Shown in pieces: positions 13,109 to 21,383 of a DNA stretch of 22,076 nt. The stretch spans positions 1-22,076 of the forward strand of contig DATHTJ010000058.1 of NCBI GenBank assembly GCA_035463315.1. Reading direction: 5' to 3'. Both the position numbers and the translations under genes were made by a program. Below the pieces are notes generated by a model. It worked only from the letters and a program-made list of their open reading frames with translations, was not told where the DNA came from and made no database searches. Source of the stretch: GCA-003244245 sp035463315 (GTDB taxonomy: Bacteria; Actinomycetota; Actinomycetes; Mycobacteriales; Pseudonocardiaceae). Numbering within the stretch: the first letter of the stretch is position 1; each line of letters begins with the position of its first letter.

Positions 13109-15016
13109 ATGACCGAGATCGAGCAGCACGGCTACGACGTCGTGGTGATCGGCGCTGGTGGTGCCGGGCTGCGCGCCGCAATCGAAGCCCGCGAGCTGGG
13201 CAAGCGCACCGCCATCATCTGCAAGTCCCTGTTCGGCAAGGCCCACACCGTGATGGCCGAGGGAGGTATCGCGGCGTCGATGGGCAACGTGAATCCACGG
13301 GACAGCTGGCAGGTCCACTTCCGCGACACCATGCGCGGGGGCAAGTTCCTCAACAACTGGCGGATGGCGGAACTGCACGCGAAGGAAGCACCGCAGCGGG
13401 TATGGGAGCTGGAGACCTACGGTGCGCTGTTCGACCGCACCAAGGATGGCAAGATCAGTCAGCGCAACTTCGGCGGACACGAGTACCCGCGGCTGGCGCA
13501 TGTGGGTGATCGAACGGGTCTGGAGCTGATCCGCACGCTGCAGCAGAAGATCGTGTCGCTGCAGCAGGACGACTTCGCCCAGCACGGCGACTACGAGGCC
13601 AACCTCAAGGTCTTTGCCGAGTGCACAGTCACGGACCTGCTCAAAGACGGAGATGTAGTATCCGGGGCGTTCGGCTACTGGCGCGAGACTGGCCGCTTCA
13701 TCCGGTTCGACGCACCTGCCGTGGTGCTGGCCACTGGCGGCATCGGCAAATCTTTCAAGGTCACCAGCAACTCCTGGGAGTACACCGGAGATGGGCACGC
13801 GCTCGCGCTGCGCTCGGGCGCTGCGTTGATCAACATGGAGTTTGTCCAGTTTCATCCCACTGGGATGGTCTGGCCACCCAGTGTCAAGGGGATCCTGGTC
13901 ACCGAGTCGGTCCGGGGTGACGGCGGCGTGTTGCGCAACTCCGAGGGCCAGCGCTTCATGTTCGACTACATCCCCGAGGTCTTCAAGGATAAGTACGCGA
14001 CCTCAGAGCAGGAGGGGGATCGCTGGTACGACGACCCGGACAACAACCGCAGGCCGCCGGAGCTGCTGCCCCGTGACGAGGTCGCGCGCGCGATCAACTC
14101 CGAGGTCAAGGCAGGCCGGGGGTCACCGCATGGTGGCGTGTTTCTCGATGTCTCTACCCGGATACCCGCCGAGGTCATCAAGAAGCGGCTTCCCTCGATG
14201 TACCACCAGTTCAAGGAACTGGCAGACGTCGACATCACGGCCGAGCCCATGGAGGTCGGCCCCACCTGCCACTACGTGATGGGCGGCGTCGAGGTCGACC
14301 CGGACACCGCGGCAGCCTCGGTGCGCGGGCTCTTCGCCGCTGGCGAGGTCGCGGGCGGGATGCACGGCTCCAACCGGTTGGGTGGCAACTCGCTGTCCGA
14401 CCTGCTCGTGTTCGGTCGCCGGGCCGGCCTGGGGGCGGCGACCTACGTGGACTCCCTGGGCGGGTCCCGGCCGTCGGTCCACGAGGCCGATGTCGACGCC
14501 GCAGCGCAGCGGGCCGTCGCCCCCTTCGGTTCGGGGATTCACAGCGAGGGCGCTGAGAACCCGTACCAGGTGCAGCAGGAGTTGCAGCAGACCATGAACG
14601 ACTTGGTCGGCATCATCCGCCGGGCCGACGAGATGGAGCTCGCGCTCAAGAAGCTCGACGAGCTGTACCAGCGAGCCCAGCGGGTCGTGGTAGAGGGGCA
14701 CCGTCAGTTCAACCCCGGGTGGCATCTCGCGCTGGACCTGCGCAACATGCTTGCGGTGAGCGAGTGTGTCGCCCGGGCCGCGCTGGAGCGCGCCGAAAGC
14801 CGGGGCGGGCACACCCGGGACGACTGCCCGGCGATGGATCCCGAATGGCGGCGCGTCGTGCTGGTGTGCACGCAGCACGCCAACGGCACGCAGCGCGGCG
14901 TTCGTGTCGAGCGCAAGGAACAGGTCCAGATGCGCGCGGACCTTTGTGAGCTGTTCGAGCTTGACGAGCTAAAGAAGTACTTCACCGCCGAGGAGCTCCC
15001 GGGAGGAGCGGACTGA
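13109..15016 (+). CDS. sdhA: Succinate dehydrogenase flavoprotein subunit
   Basis: Catalytic flavoprotein of complex II that oxidises succinate to fumarate. The 635 residues show the FAD-binding GAGGAGLRAAIEA (~15-27), the KAHTVMAEGG segment whose His47 is the expected covalent FAD attachment, FHPTG, the TESVRGDGG active-site arginine region, TCHYVMGG, and HGSNRLGGNSLSDLLVFGRRAG near the C-terminal FAD contact. All expected key residues are present. ATG 13109 has GAGGA at 13093-13097, eleven bases upstream. A longer frame reaches back into sdhC and is rejected. sdhB begins one base after its stop, so the two are coupled. Confidence 0.97.
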   Translation: MTEIEQHGYDVVVIGAGGAGLRAAIEARELGKRTAIICKSLFGKAHTVMAEGGIAASMGNVNPRDSWQVHFRDTMRGGKFLNNWRMAELHAKEAPQRVWELETYGALFDRTKDGKISQRNFGGHEYPRLAHVGDRTGLELIRTLQQKIVSLQQDDFAQHGDYEANLKVFAECTVTDLLKDGDVVSGAFGYWRETGRFIRFDAPAVVLATGGIGKSFKVTSNSWEYTGDGHALALRSGAALINMEFVQFHPTGMVWPPSVKGILVTESVRGDGGVLRNSEGQRFMFDYIPEVFKDKYATSEQEGDRWYDDPDNNRRPPELLPRDEVARAINSEVKAGRGSPHGGVFLDVSTRIPAEVIKKRLPSMYHQFKELADVDITAEPMEVGPTCHYVMGGVEVDPDTAAASVRGLFAAGEVAGGMHGSNRLGGNSLSDLLVFGRRAGLGAATYVDSLGGSRPSVHEADVDAAAQRAVAPFGSGIHSEGAENPYQVQQELQQTMNDLVGIIRRADEMELALKKLDELYQRAQRVVVEGHRQFNPGWHLALDLRNMLAVSECVARAALERAESRGGHTRDDCPAMDPEWRRVVLVCTQHANGTQRGVRVERKEQVQMRADLCELFELDELKKYFTAEELPGGAD

Positions 15017-15017
15017 T

Positions 15018-15776
15018 ATGGGCTACCAGCAGCATTTCCGGGTGTGGCGGGGGGACACCGACGGCGGGGGCCTGGTCGGCTTCGACGTGGAGGTCAATGA
15101 GGGAGAGGTGGTTCTCGACGTGATCCACCGCCTGCAGGCCACCCAGGCTCCGGACCTCGCGGTGCGGTGGAACTGCAAGGCGGGCAAGTGCGGATCGTGC
15201 AGCGCCGAGATCAACGGCCGTCCGCGCCTGCTGTGCATGACGCGGATGTCCACGTTGCCGCCACAGCAGCCGGTGACGGTCACCCCGATGCGGACCTTCC
15301 CGATCATCCGCGATCTCGTTACTGACGTGTCGTACAACTATCGCAAGGCGCGCGAGGTGCGGGCATTCATGCCGCCTAAGGGGGTGCAGCCCGGCGAGTA
15401 CCGGATGCAGCAAGTGGACGTGGAGCGTTCCCAGGAGTTCCGAAAGTGCATCGAGTGTTTCCTGTGCCAGAACACCTGTCACGTGATCCGCGACCACGAG
15501 GAGAACAAGGAGAGCTTCTCCGGACCGCGCTACCTCATGCGGATCGCTGAGCTGGACATGCACCCACTCGATGCTGCCGACGAGGAGGGTGTCAATCGCA
15601 AGCGTGCCGCGCAGGACGAGCACGGCCTTGGATTCTGCAACATCACCAAGTGCTGCACCGAAGTCTGCCCGGAGCACATCGAGATCACGGACAATGCGCT
15701 GATCCCCATGAAGGAGCGGGTGGTCGACCTCCGTTTCGATCCCCTGACCAGACTGTTCCGCCGCAACCGAGGGTAA
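15018..15776 (+). CDS. sdhB: Succinate dehydrogenase iron-sulfur subunit
   Basis: Iron-sulfur subunit carrying electrons from the flavin to the membrane anchor. The 252 residues contain the ligands for three clusters: [2Fe-2S] at C53, C58, C61 and C73; [4Fe-4S] at C144, C147, C150 with C154 nearby; and the [3Fe-4S] region C207-x5-C213-x3-C217. GGGAGGAG (15001-15008), inside the end of sdhA, serves the ATG at 15018. The gene ends two bases from the stop of the convergent solute-binding protein gene, leaving no room for a terminator in the gap. Confidence 0.97.
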   Translation: MGYQQHFRVWRGDTDGGGLVGFDVEVNEGEVVLDVIHRLQATQAPDLAVRWNCKAGKCGSCSAEINGRPRLLCMTRMSTLPPQQPVTVTPMRTFPIIRDLVTDVSYNYRKAREVRAFMPPKGVQPGEYRMQQVDVERSQEFRKCIECFLCQNTCHVIRDHEENKESFSGPRYLMRIAELDMHPLDAADEEGVNRKRAAQDEHGLGFCNITKCCTEVCPEHIEITDNALIPMKERVVDLRFDPLTRLFRRNRG

Positions 15777-15778
15777 GG

Positions 15779-16774
15779 CTAGCGGGGAAAAGGGGGGTTG
15801 GGTACCGAAGTGCCGAGGTACTCGGCGTAGTGGCGTGCCCAGGTGCCGTCGTCGATCGCGTGGCGCAGCACTGCGGTGATCCGGTCGTGAAGTACCTGGT
15901 CGCCCAGCGGCAAGCCGATGCCGTACTCGGTGGTCCCCAGTGGCTCGTCGACCACTCGCAGCGTGCCGGGGGACTTGGCCAGCACCGCTGCCACGGCGGC
16001 CTGGTCGTCGGCGATCGCCTCGACGCGACTCCCGAGCAGGTTCACGCAGGCAGCCAGGGTCGCCCGGGTCTGCAATCGCTCGCCGCGGGTGGCCAGCGCT
16101 GCGGCAGCCGGCGAGTCCGCAGGCGCGCACACCGTGCCCTGACCGAGCGAGTTCAGGCCGGTCACCGGGCTGTTCGCGGGCACGGCCAGCCGTAGCAGGC
16201 GCACCAGGTAAGGACCCGCGATATCCACCTGGGCGCGTCGCTGCGGGGTGATCTCATAGCCGCCGAGCACGAGGTCCGCCTCACCTCGGCCCAGTGCGGC
16301 CTCGCGGCTACTCGCAGCAAGAGGCTTGAAGCTGGTCGCGGCGGGATCTACCCTCAGGTCACGCGCGATCAGATCCAACAGTGCGATGTCGAATCCGGTG
16401 TAGTCGCTTGAGCCTGGCGAGCGTTGCGCCAGCCCAGGCGTTTCCTGGACCGCCACGATGAGCTTGCCACGCTGGGCAATCCGGTCGATGGTAGGCGATC
16501 CACTGGTCGCCGGGCGTGGTGGCGCGACCGTATCGAACGGGCTGCCGGCCACCGGGGCAGGGTGGTCACTGAACAAGGCAGTGACCCCGTCGATGACCGA
16601 ACCCACCACCCACAACACCGCGATCACGAGCACAATGAGCAGACAGCCGATCCGGCGCGGTCGCAACCAGCCACGCCGACGCAGGACATGCAGCACTGAC
16701 CAGGCCCGGCTGTCGGGCGACGGCTTCGGACTGGGCGATAGGTCCACGCCGGGCCGCCGGGGCTCAAGATCCAT
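15779..16774 (-). CDS. Membrane-anchored glutamate/glutamine-type solute-binding protein
   Basis: A periplasmic binding protein family 3 domain (from ~residue 95: PTIDRIAQRGKLIVAVQ, then DYTGFDIALLDLIARDL and ADLVLGGYEITPQRR). It is preceded by ~40 cytoplasmic residues rich in Pro and Arg and one membrane helix (~42-66). It lacks a lipobox, so it is held by this helix rather than by a lipid. It resembles GluB of the operon at the right end of the window but has no adjacent permease or ATPase. It may share the GluCDA transporter or act as a sensor. ATG 16774 gives 331 aa; an in-frame GTG at 16804 is an alternative. Neither has a strong ribosome site. Confidence 0.88.
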   Translation of the reverse strand: MDLEPRRPGVDLSPSPKPSPDSRAWSVLHVLRRRGWLRPRRIGCLLIVLVIAVLWVVGSVIDGVTALFSDHPAPVAGSPFDTVAPPRPATSGSPTIDRIAQRGKLIVAVQETPGLAQRSPGSSDYTGFDIALLDLIARDLRVDPAATSFKPLAASSREAALGRGEADLVLGGYEITPQRRAQVDIAGPYLVRLLRLAVPANSPVTGLNSLGQGTVCAPADSPAAAALATRGERLQTRATLAACVNLLGSRVEAIADDQAAVAAVLAKSPGTLRVVDEPLGTTEYGIGLPLGDQVLHDRITAVLRHAIDDGTWARHYAEYLGTSVPNPPFPR

Positions 16775-16881
16775 GACGATTGCCCATAAGGTGCCCCACC
16801 TCACTCTTTCTTGTGGTCGGCGAAGCGGACTGCCACGGTAGTCGCAAGTCGATGCTCCGCACAGAGAAGCCGACGCCACAG

Positions 16882-17616
16882 TCAGGATCTCATTCGCCCG
16901 CTGTGAGCATTCGCCGCCCCTGATGCCGGTGGTATGGCCGGAGCCGTGTGGGTTCGCACCGCGAGATGACGGTAGATGGTGAGAGCAGCCGTGACGAGCA
17001 TGAGGATGCCGGCGATGACGGCGTCGCGTGTGCTGACCAGTTCGAGGCGGATGAGCGCTTCGGCGAGCAGGTAGCAGCCGAGGAAGATCAGGATAGGACC
17101 GGCGAGGCGCTCGATGCCCTCGCGCAAACGTTCGCTGATCCGGGCGCCAAGAGACAACCCGAGCTGAGAGACCACCAGTGTTTGGATCGCGATGACGGCA
17201 ATGATTGTTGTGGGTACGGCGAGGTTGGTGCCGAGGCCGAGGCCGAAGCCGATTGCCAGCTCGTCGAGACTGATTGATAATGCGAGCCCGACCAGGGCGA
17301 GGCCACGGGCGTTGGTGAGTCGGCGAGCTTTGGTGGCCTCGTCATCATCGTCGTCGGCCCACCATAGATAGCCGCCAAGGAGGATGAGCAGGCCACCGGA
17401 AAGGTAGTCGGTGACGCCCCCGATCGCATGTCCGATGGATGCGCCAAGCGCGAGACCGATCAGTGGCATACCCCCTTCAAAGATGACAAAGATCGCTGAG
17501 ATCCGCCACCGGGTCCAGCCTGAGAGCCGGCTTGCGCCCACCGCGGCGGTGATCGCGAACGTGTCCACGCCCAGTGGTAGCACGAACCATAGAAAGCTAA
17601 AAAGAACGTTGCTCAT
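16882..17616 (-). CDS. mntP: MntP-like manganese efflux pump
   Basis: An integral membrane exporter of the MntP family, which expels excess Mn2+. The 244 residues hold about six helices in two repeats. Family-typical acidic residues lie inside helices: D18 in GVDTFA, E47 in FEGGMPLIG and D118-E119 in ISLDELAIG. A cytoplasmic acidic run WADDDDDE (~87-93) sits between the halves. The ATG at 17616 starts as relatives do; in-frame GTG 17637 and ATG 17634 are alternatives. I looked for a yybP-ykoY manganese riboswitch upstream and saw none. Its base composition looks less GC-rich than that of the neighbouring genes. Substrate is assigned by family only. Confidence 0.88.
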   Translation of the reverse strand: MSNVLFSFLWFVLPLGVDTFAITAAVGASRLSGWTRWRISAIFVIFEGGMPLIGLALGASIGHAIGGVTDYLSGGLLILLGGYLWWADDDDDEATKARRLTNARGLALVGLALSISLDELAIGFGLGLGTNLAVPTTIIAVIAIQTLVVSQLGLSLGARISERLREGIERLAGPILIFLGCYLLAEALIRLELVSTRDAVIAGILMLVTAALTIYRHLAVRTHTAPAIPPASGAANAHSGRMRS

Positions 17617-18089
17617 AGGCCGTGCTGTCCCCATCACCTGATGTCATCCGGGGAACGGTACAGCGCAGGCAGTGTGTATCAATCAATCAAGTGAACTCGT
17701 CGCCGAGATGACACAGAGACGCGCCGGGCGGTGCTGATCCAACCCAATTCGGACAATTGGCGCTGTGCGCTGACGACGAAGCCGCCACTCCTATGCGCGT
17801 ACCGAGCTGATGATCAGCTTTGGTCGGGGCACCGCAGATCAGGCTGTACTGGCTGCTGAGAGCCGTTTCGTCCGAACAGAGCACGCGCCGGGGTCTTTCG
17901 GAGTAATCGCCAGGTCTTTCGGCGCGCGACGGGGACCGGTAGACGCAGCTCACCAACTAAGACTCTCAGGTCGCGACGAGATTACGGCCAGCTTCCCTAG
18001 GGTCCAGCTGTCTACCGCCACCGCGTGGGGACAGGACAGGGGGCCGTTGCCACGGTTCATCGACTCGGTGGCCCTAGGGAAGGAACTTC
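17617..18089. other. Intergenic region between mntP and the HNH-like lipoprotein gene
   Basis: A 473-base stretch with lower GC than the rest and no gene I can support; the short frames across it lack family resemblance. It contains ATCAATCAATCA (17679-17690), a hairpin-like AGCTGA-TGA-TCAGCT (17806-17820 region), and a long inverted repeat near its right end described separately. Promoters for both flanking genes must lie here, but I could not pick them confidently. Confidence 0.5.
17992..18082 (+). promoter_or_regulatory. Inverted repeat in the lipoprotein leader covering its ribosome site
   Basis: CTTCCCTAGGG (17992-18002) is an exact inverted copy of CCCTAGGGAAG (18072-18082). Inside it CCACCG (18018-18023) pairs with CGGTGG (18066-18071). 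The right arm includes the Shine-Dalgarno GGGAAGGA before the ATG at 18090, so folding of the message would hide the ribosome site. The pairing is read directly; regulation is inferred. Confidence 0.5.
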
Positions 18090-18833
18090 ATGCAAATTCG
18101 CGCTCCCGCTTCGGCCGTCGCCATCCTTGCGCTGGCTGCCGGTGTCCTGGTGGGCTGTAGCAAGTCGAGCGACCAGACACCCCGCTCCCAGACACCCCAC
18201 TCAGAGTCAGTCGCTAGTTCTGGGCCTCAGATCGCAGCGGCTCCCGGATCGTCGGCCCCAGCTGTCAGAGACCCGGTCGTCGGCGACAAGTATTTTCCGA
18301 TGCCCGCTCCGCACACTTGCATGCTGGGTCAGCGTAACGGACAGCTCCTGCCGGATCCGCGCTGTACGCCTGGTGCGATTGACCCCGCCGTCACTCAGGC
18401 CAATCTCACTGACACGATCTGCAAGCCTGGTTGGCGGGAGAAATCATACCCGCCGGTCTCAGTTAATAACCGGATGAAAATGGACTCTGCTCGTTCCTAC
18501 GGACTTCCGCCTGACTACGAAGGCGAGTACGACCACCTTGTCTCGAGGATGCTCGGTGGTTCTTCCGAAGACCCGCGCAACAGGTGGCCCCAGCCAGAAG
18601 CCAGGCCCAACCCCAAAGACCGACTAGAGATCGCGCTTCACGAGGCCGTGTGCGCCGGCATGATCCCGCTTGCGACCGCTCAACGGACGATCGCCGCCAG
18701 CTGGGTCACTGCAGCCGACGACGCCGGTCTGCAACTAATCGGCGATCCTGGTAAACCCGTCGAACAGAGTAAAGTGTGTCTACGTGACAATCCCAGTAAG
18801 TGTCGCACGCTCCACAAAGAGTATGACGACTAG
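18090..18833 (+). CDS. Predicted lipoprotein with HNH-nuclease-like domain
   Basis: A 247-residue exported lipoprotein: a hydrophobic signal (ILALAAGVLVGC) with lipobox L-V-G-C23, a Ser/Pro-rich linker (~24-60), and a C-terminal domain. The domain has CTPGAIDPAVTQ, then TICKPGW, then EYDHLVSRMLGG (D148-H149), DPRNRWPQP (N164) and LHEAVCAGMIPLATAQRTIA (H184). This resembles actinomycete secreted proteins with a DHLVPLELGG...DPRNLWPEP signature, which has the look of a beta-beta-alpha-metal (HNH) nuclease site. Six Cys after the lipid Cys (77, 92, 111, 188, 230, 238) could form three disulfides. GGGAAGGA six bases upstream supports the ATG. Nuclease activity is inferred; the usual VPLELGG has changed to VSRMLGG. 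Confidence 0.82.
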   Translation: MQIRAPASAVAILALAAGVLVGCSKSSDQTPRSQTPHSESVASSGPQIAAAPGSSAPAVRDPVVGDKYFPMPAPHTCMLGQRNGQLLPDPRCTPGAIDPAVTQANLTDTICKPGWREKSYPPVSVNNRMKMDSARSYGLPPDYEGEYDHLVSRMLGGSSEDPRNRWPQPEARPNPKDRLEIALHEAVCAGMIPLATAQRTIAASWVTAADDAGLQLIGDPGKPVEQSKVCLRDNPSKCRTLHKEYDD

Positions 18834-18841
18834 GCAAAGTG

Positions 18842-18872
18842 AAGGCCGCATCGCCACTGCGGGTGCAGCCTT
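18842..18872. terminator. Hairpin between converging lipoprotein gene and gluD
   Basis: In the 41-base gap between the two stops, AAGGC (18842-18846) pairs with GCCTT (18868-18872), and inside it CCGCA pairs with TGCGG (18846-18850, 18858-18862). It could serve as a terminator for either direction, though no T-tract follows. Confidence 0.4.
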
Positions 18873-18874
18873 GC

Positions 18875-19741
18875 TCAGGCGCTGAGATTCGCGGTCACGC
18901 CGCGCACATCCGGGATCGGCAGTTCCCGACCGCTGCGTCCGCGGCGCCGGTTGCGGCGTTCCAGGTAACCGGCGAGCAACGACAGCGCCACGCACAGCGT
19001 GATGTAGATCGCGCCTATCACGAGCGCCGTGGGGATGATCGGGCGTTCGAACTCGACGAGACTACCGAGGTAGCGAGCCTCGAAGAGTAGCTCCTGGTAG
19101 GTGATGAGGAAGCCCAGCGCAGTGTCCTTCAGGAGAACCACCAGCTGGCTCACGATCGTCGGCAGCATTGCCCGTACCGCCTGGGGGAGCAGCACCGCCC
19201 GCATCACCTGGTTCTTGCGCATCCCCAATGAGTATGCGGCCTCGCGCTGGCCGCGCGGCACGGCCAGCACCCCGGCCCGGAACACCTCGGCGAGCACCGA
19301 ACCGTTGTAGAGCGTCAGGCCCACGACGAGGGACCAGAAAAGGCCAAGCTGCAGCCCAGCCTGGGGTGCAGCGAAGAACAAGAAAAAGATCATGATGACC
19401 AGCGGGATCGCCCGGAAGAACTCGACGATCGCGAACGCTGGCGTGCGCAGCCACACATGTTCAGACAGCCGCGCGACAGCGAGCAGCAAGCCGAGCACCA
19501 AGGCGAGCAACGCCCCGACGACGAAGGCACGCAGGGTGGCGCCGAGCGCGGCGAAGAGCCGTAACTGAAGATTCTTGTAGAGCAGCCATTCCCATTTCGC
19601 GCCCTCGAACTGACCGGTCACCCAGAATCGGTAACTGATGAAGCCGGCCAGTGCAACGATGCCGAGGGTCGCCAGCAGGCCGAACGCCTTGTTCCGGGCC
19701 CGGGCCCGGGGGCCGGGCAGGTCGTAGAGCACCGAACTCAT
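18875..19741 (-). CDS. gluD: Glutamate ABC transporter permease GluD
   Basis: Second permease of a polar amino acid importer of the His/Glu/Gln family. The 288 residues start with a basic segment (PGPRARARNK), then about six membrane helices. The cytoplasmic EAA loop EAAYSLGMRKNQVMRAVLLP, which docks to the ATPase, is clear at about two thirds of the length. The C-terminal tail is basic (ERRNRRRGRSGRE). Its ATG at 19741 overlaps the gluC stop in an ATGA arrangement, which selects this start over the GTG at 19756 and implies coupled translation. It is the last gene of the operon, ending in a hairpin. Confidence 0.95.
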   Translation of the reverse strand: MSSVLYDLPGPRARARNKAFGLLATLGIVALAGFISYRFWVTGQFEGAKWEWLLYKNLQLRLFAALGATLRAFVVGALLALVLGLLLAVARLSEHVWLRTPAFAIVEFFRAIPLVIMIFFLFFAAPQAGLQLGLFWSLVVGLTLYNGSVLAEVFRAGVLAVPRGQREAAYSLGMRKNQVMRAVLLPQAVRAMLPTIVSQLVVLLKDTALGFLITYQELLFEARYLGSLVEFERPIIPTALVIGAIYITLCVALSLLAGYLERRNRRRGRSGRELPIPDVRGVTANLSA

Positions 19742-20388
19742 CGAGTTACGCTCCACCGCTTCTCAAGGGTCCGTTGCGCGGTGGTCAGCGGGACGATGAG
19801 GACAAGGAATCCAATTGCGATCCAGAACATGCCGATGAGCAGCGGTGCGCCGCGCTCGGACAGGGCCGGGGTGATTTGGCCTGCCTCCGCGACGGAGAAG
19901 CCAGCCGCGATAGTCGTGTTCTTCAGTAGCGCGATGAGCACGCTGGTCATCGGAGGCACCACGGATCTGATGGCCTGCGGGATAACGATCGTGGTGAGCG
20001 TCTGGGTGAACGTGAAGCCCAGCGCCCGCGACGCCTCCGACTGTCCCACGTCAACGGTATTGATGCCGGATCGCACCACCTCGCACACGAACGCTGCGGC
20101 GTAGACGATCAGGGCGAGCACGGCTCTGGTGAAGAAGGAGACATCCACCAGCTCCAGGCGGGGGTAGGCGAAGGCAAAGAAGAAAAACACCAGCGTCAGC
20201 GGTGTGTTCCGGAAGATCGTGACGTACCCGGCGCCCAGGAGACGCAGCGCCGGGACCGGGCTGACCCGCATCCCCGCCAGCAGCGTTCCCAGCAGGAGCG
20301 CGCCGACTCCCGCGAGGAGGAACAGCAGGACCGTGTTCCGAAATCCTGTGATGAACAGGTCGCGGTTGTCGACGAGCAGTTCGATCAC
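19738..20388 (-). CDS. gluC: Glutamate ABC transporter permease GluC
   Basis: First permease of the importer; with GluD it forms the membrane channel. The 216 residues have about five helices and the EAA loop EASRALGFTFTQTLTTIVIP before QAIRSVVPP. The start is GTG at 20388, with GAGAGG six bases upstream. Only 26 bases separate it from the gluB stop, and its own stop overlaps the gluD ATG. Order and spacing match the gluABCD operons of Corynebacterium and Streptomyces. Confidence 0.95.
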   Translation of the reverse strand: MIELLVDNRDLFITGFRNTVLLFLLAGVGALLLGTLLAGMRVSPVPALRLLGAGYVTIFRNTPLTLVFFFFAFAYPRLELVDVSFFTRAVLALIVYAAAFVCEVVRSGINTVDVGQSEASRALGFTFTQTLTTIVIPQAIRSVVPPMTSVLIALLKNTTIAAGFSVAEAGQITPALSERGAPLLIGMFWIAIGFLVLIVPLTTAQRTLEKRWSVTR

Positions 20389-20414
20389 TCAGGACCTCTC
20401 CCACGGGACGACGG

Positions 20415-21302
20415 TCAGTACCGATCGACTGCTGGGGGCGTCGCGGTCGAACCGGACCGCCCGAGTGTCCCGTCGTAGATTTGCTTCCAGGTGCCGTCCT
20501 GGGCGGCGGTGTCCAGGATGTCGTTGACTTTGGCGCGTAGGGCGTCGTCCGCAAGCGGCAAGCCCACGCCGTATGGCTCCTGAGAGAACGTCTTCCCGAC
20601 CACCTTGAGGCGCTGGGGATCCTGCGCCGCGTAACCCTTGAGGATGGCGTCGTCCGTGGTCACGGCATCGACCTGGGCGGCGAGCAACTGGTCCACGCAC
20701 TGGGAGTAGCTCTGGAACTCGACGATCTGGTCGGTGAGTCCTTGCTCACGGACCCGGAGGATGGATGAGGATCCGGTGACCGAGCACACCCGCTTGCCCT
20801 TGAGCGTTTCGGGGCCGGTGATCGAGTTGTCGTCGGCCTTCACTAGCAGGTCCTGGCCGGCGACGAAATATGGGCCCGCGAAGGAGACCTGCTTCTTTCG
20901 GCCCTCGTTGATCGTGTAGGTGCCGACGTAGTAGTCGACGTCCCCGTTGATGATCGCCTGCTCGCGGGCCGGCGTCGGGACCGGCTTGTACTCGATCTTG
21001 GTCTGGGGATCGAACCCGAGCTTGGCCGCGATGAGCCGGGCGATCTCGACGTCGAAGCCCTCGTACTTGTTGGTGGTCGGGTTGAGGTAGCCCAGACCGG
21101 GCTGGTCGTTCTTGACGCCGACGATGACCGTGCCGCGCTGGGTCATCCGATCAAAGGTGGGCGAGCCCGCAACGGTGACGTTCTGTGCCACGTTCGGCTC
21201 CGGGACCTGGGTACCGCCTGTCCCCGGGGAGGTCTCCCGGCCGCAGGCGACCAGTACGAGGCTACCGACCAGCAGGCCGACCGCCATGGTGCGCAGCTTC
21301 AT
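20415..21302 (-). CDS. gluB: Glutamate-binding lipoprotein GluB
   Basis: Extracellular substrate-binding lipoprotein that delivers glutamate (or a related polar amino acid) to GluCD. The 295 residues begin with a signal peptide and lipobox L-V-A-C20. The binding-protein family 3 domain follows (PTFDRMTQRGTVIVGVKND, YEGFDVEIARLIAAKLGF, DYYVGTYTINEGRKKQVSFAG). ATG 21302 has GGAG about seven bases upstream. An 81-base gap with repeats and a hairpin precedes it, perhaps allowing more binding protein than ATPase to be made. The solute-binding protein at 15779-16774 is its paralogue. Confidence 0.95.
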   Translation of the reverse strand: MKLRTMAVGLLVGSLVLVACGRETSPGTGGTQVPEPNVAQNVTVAGSPTFDRMTQRGTVIVGVKNDQPGLGYLNPTTNKYEGFDVEIARLIAAKLGFDPQTKIEYKPVPTPAREQAIINGDVDYYVGTYTINEGRKKQVSFAGPYFVAGQDLLVKADDNSITGPETLKGKRVCSVTGSSSILRVREQGLTDQIVEFQSYSQCVDQLLAAQVDAVTTDDAILKGYAAQDPQRLKVVGKTFSQEPYGVGLPLADDALRAKVNDILDTAAQDGTWKQIYDGTLGRSGSTATPPAVDRY

Positions 21303-21312
21303 GTGGCACTCC

Positions 21313-21373
21313 GTCCCTTAGTTGAAGTGGGTCCCTTAGTTGACTTAGTTGAAGTGGGCACCGGCTGATGCCC
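21313..21373 (-). repeat. Triple TCAACTAAG repeat and hairpin between gluA and gluB
   Basis: On the message strand TCAACTAAG occurs three times (plus-strand 21317-21325, 21335-21343, 21344-21352), the first two inside a longer 13-base copy (21313-21325, 21331-21343). Just after the gluA stop a hairpin GGGCA/TGCCC (21356-21360, 21369-21373) can form. The AT-rich, unstructured repeats directly upstream of the gluB ribosome site may aid its translation, and the hairpin may trim or pause the message. Confidence 0.55.
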
Positions 21374-21383
21374 ATGGTCGATG

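Noticed and set aside
17617..17820. yybP-ykoY manganese riboswitch upstream of mntP
   Set aside because: The conserved riboswitch core sequences are not visible on the message strand.
17687..17956. 89-residue minus-strand frame and the overlapping plus-strand frame at 17810-18160
   Set aside because: No family resemblance, no ribosome site, and one runs out of frame into the lipoprotein gene.
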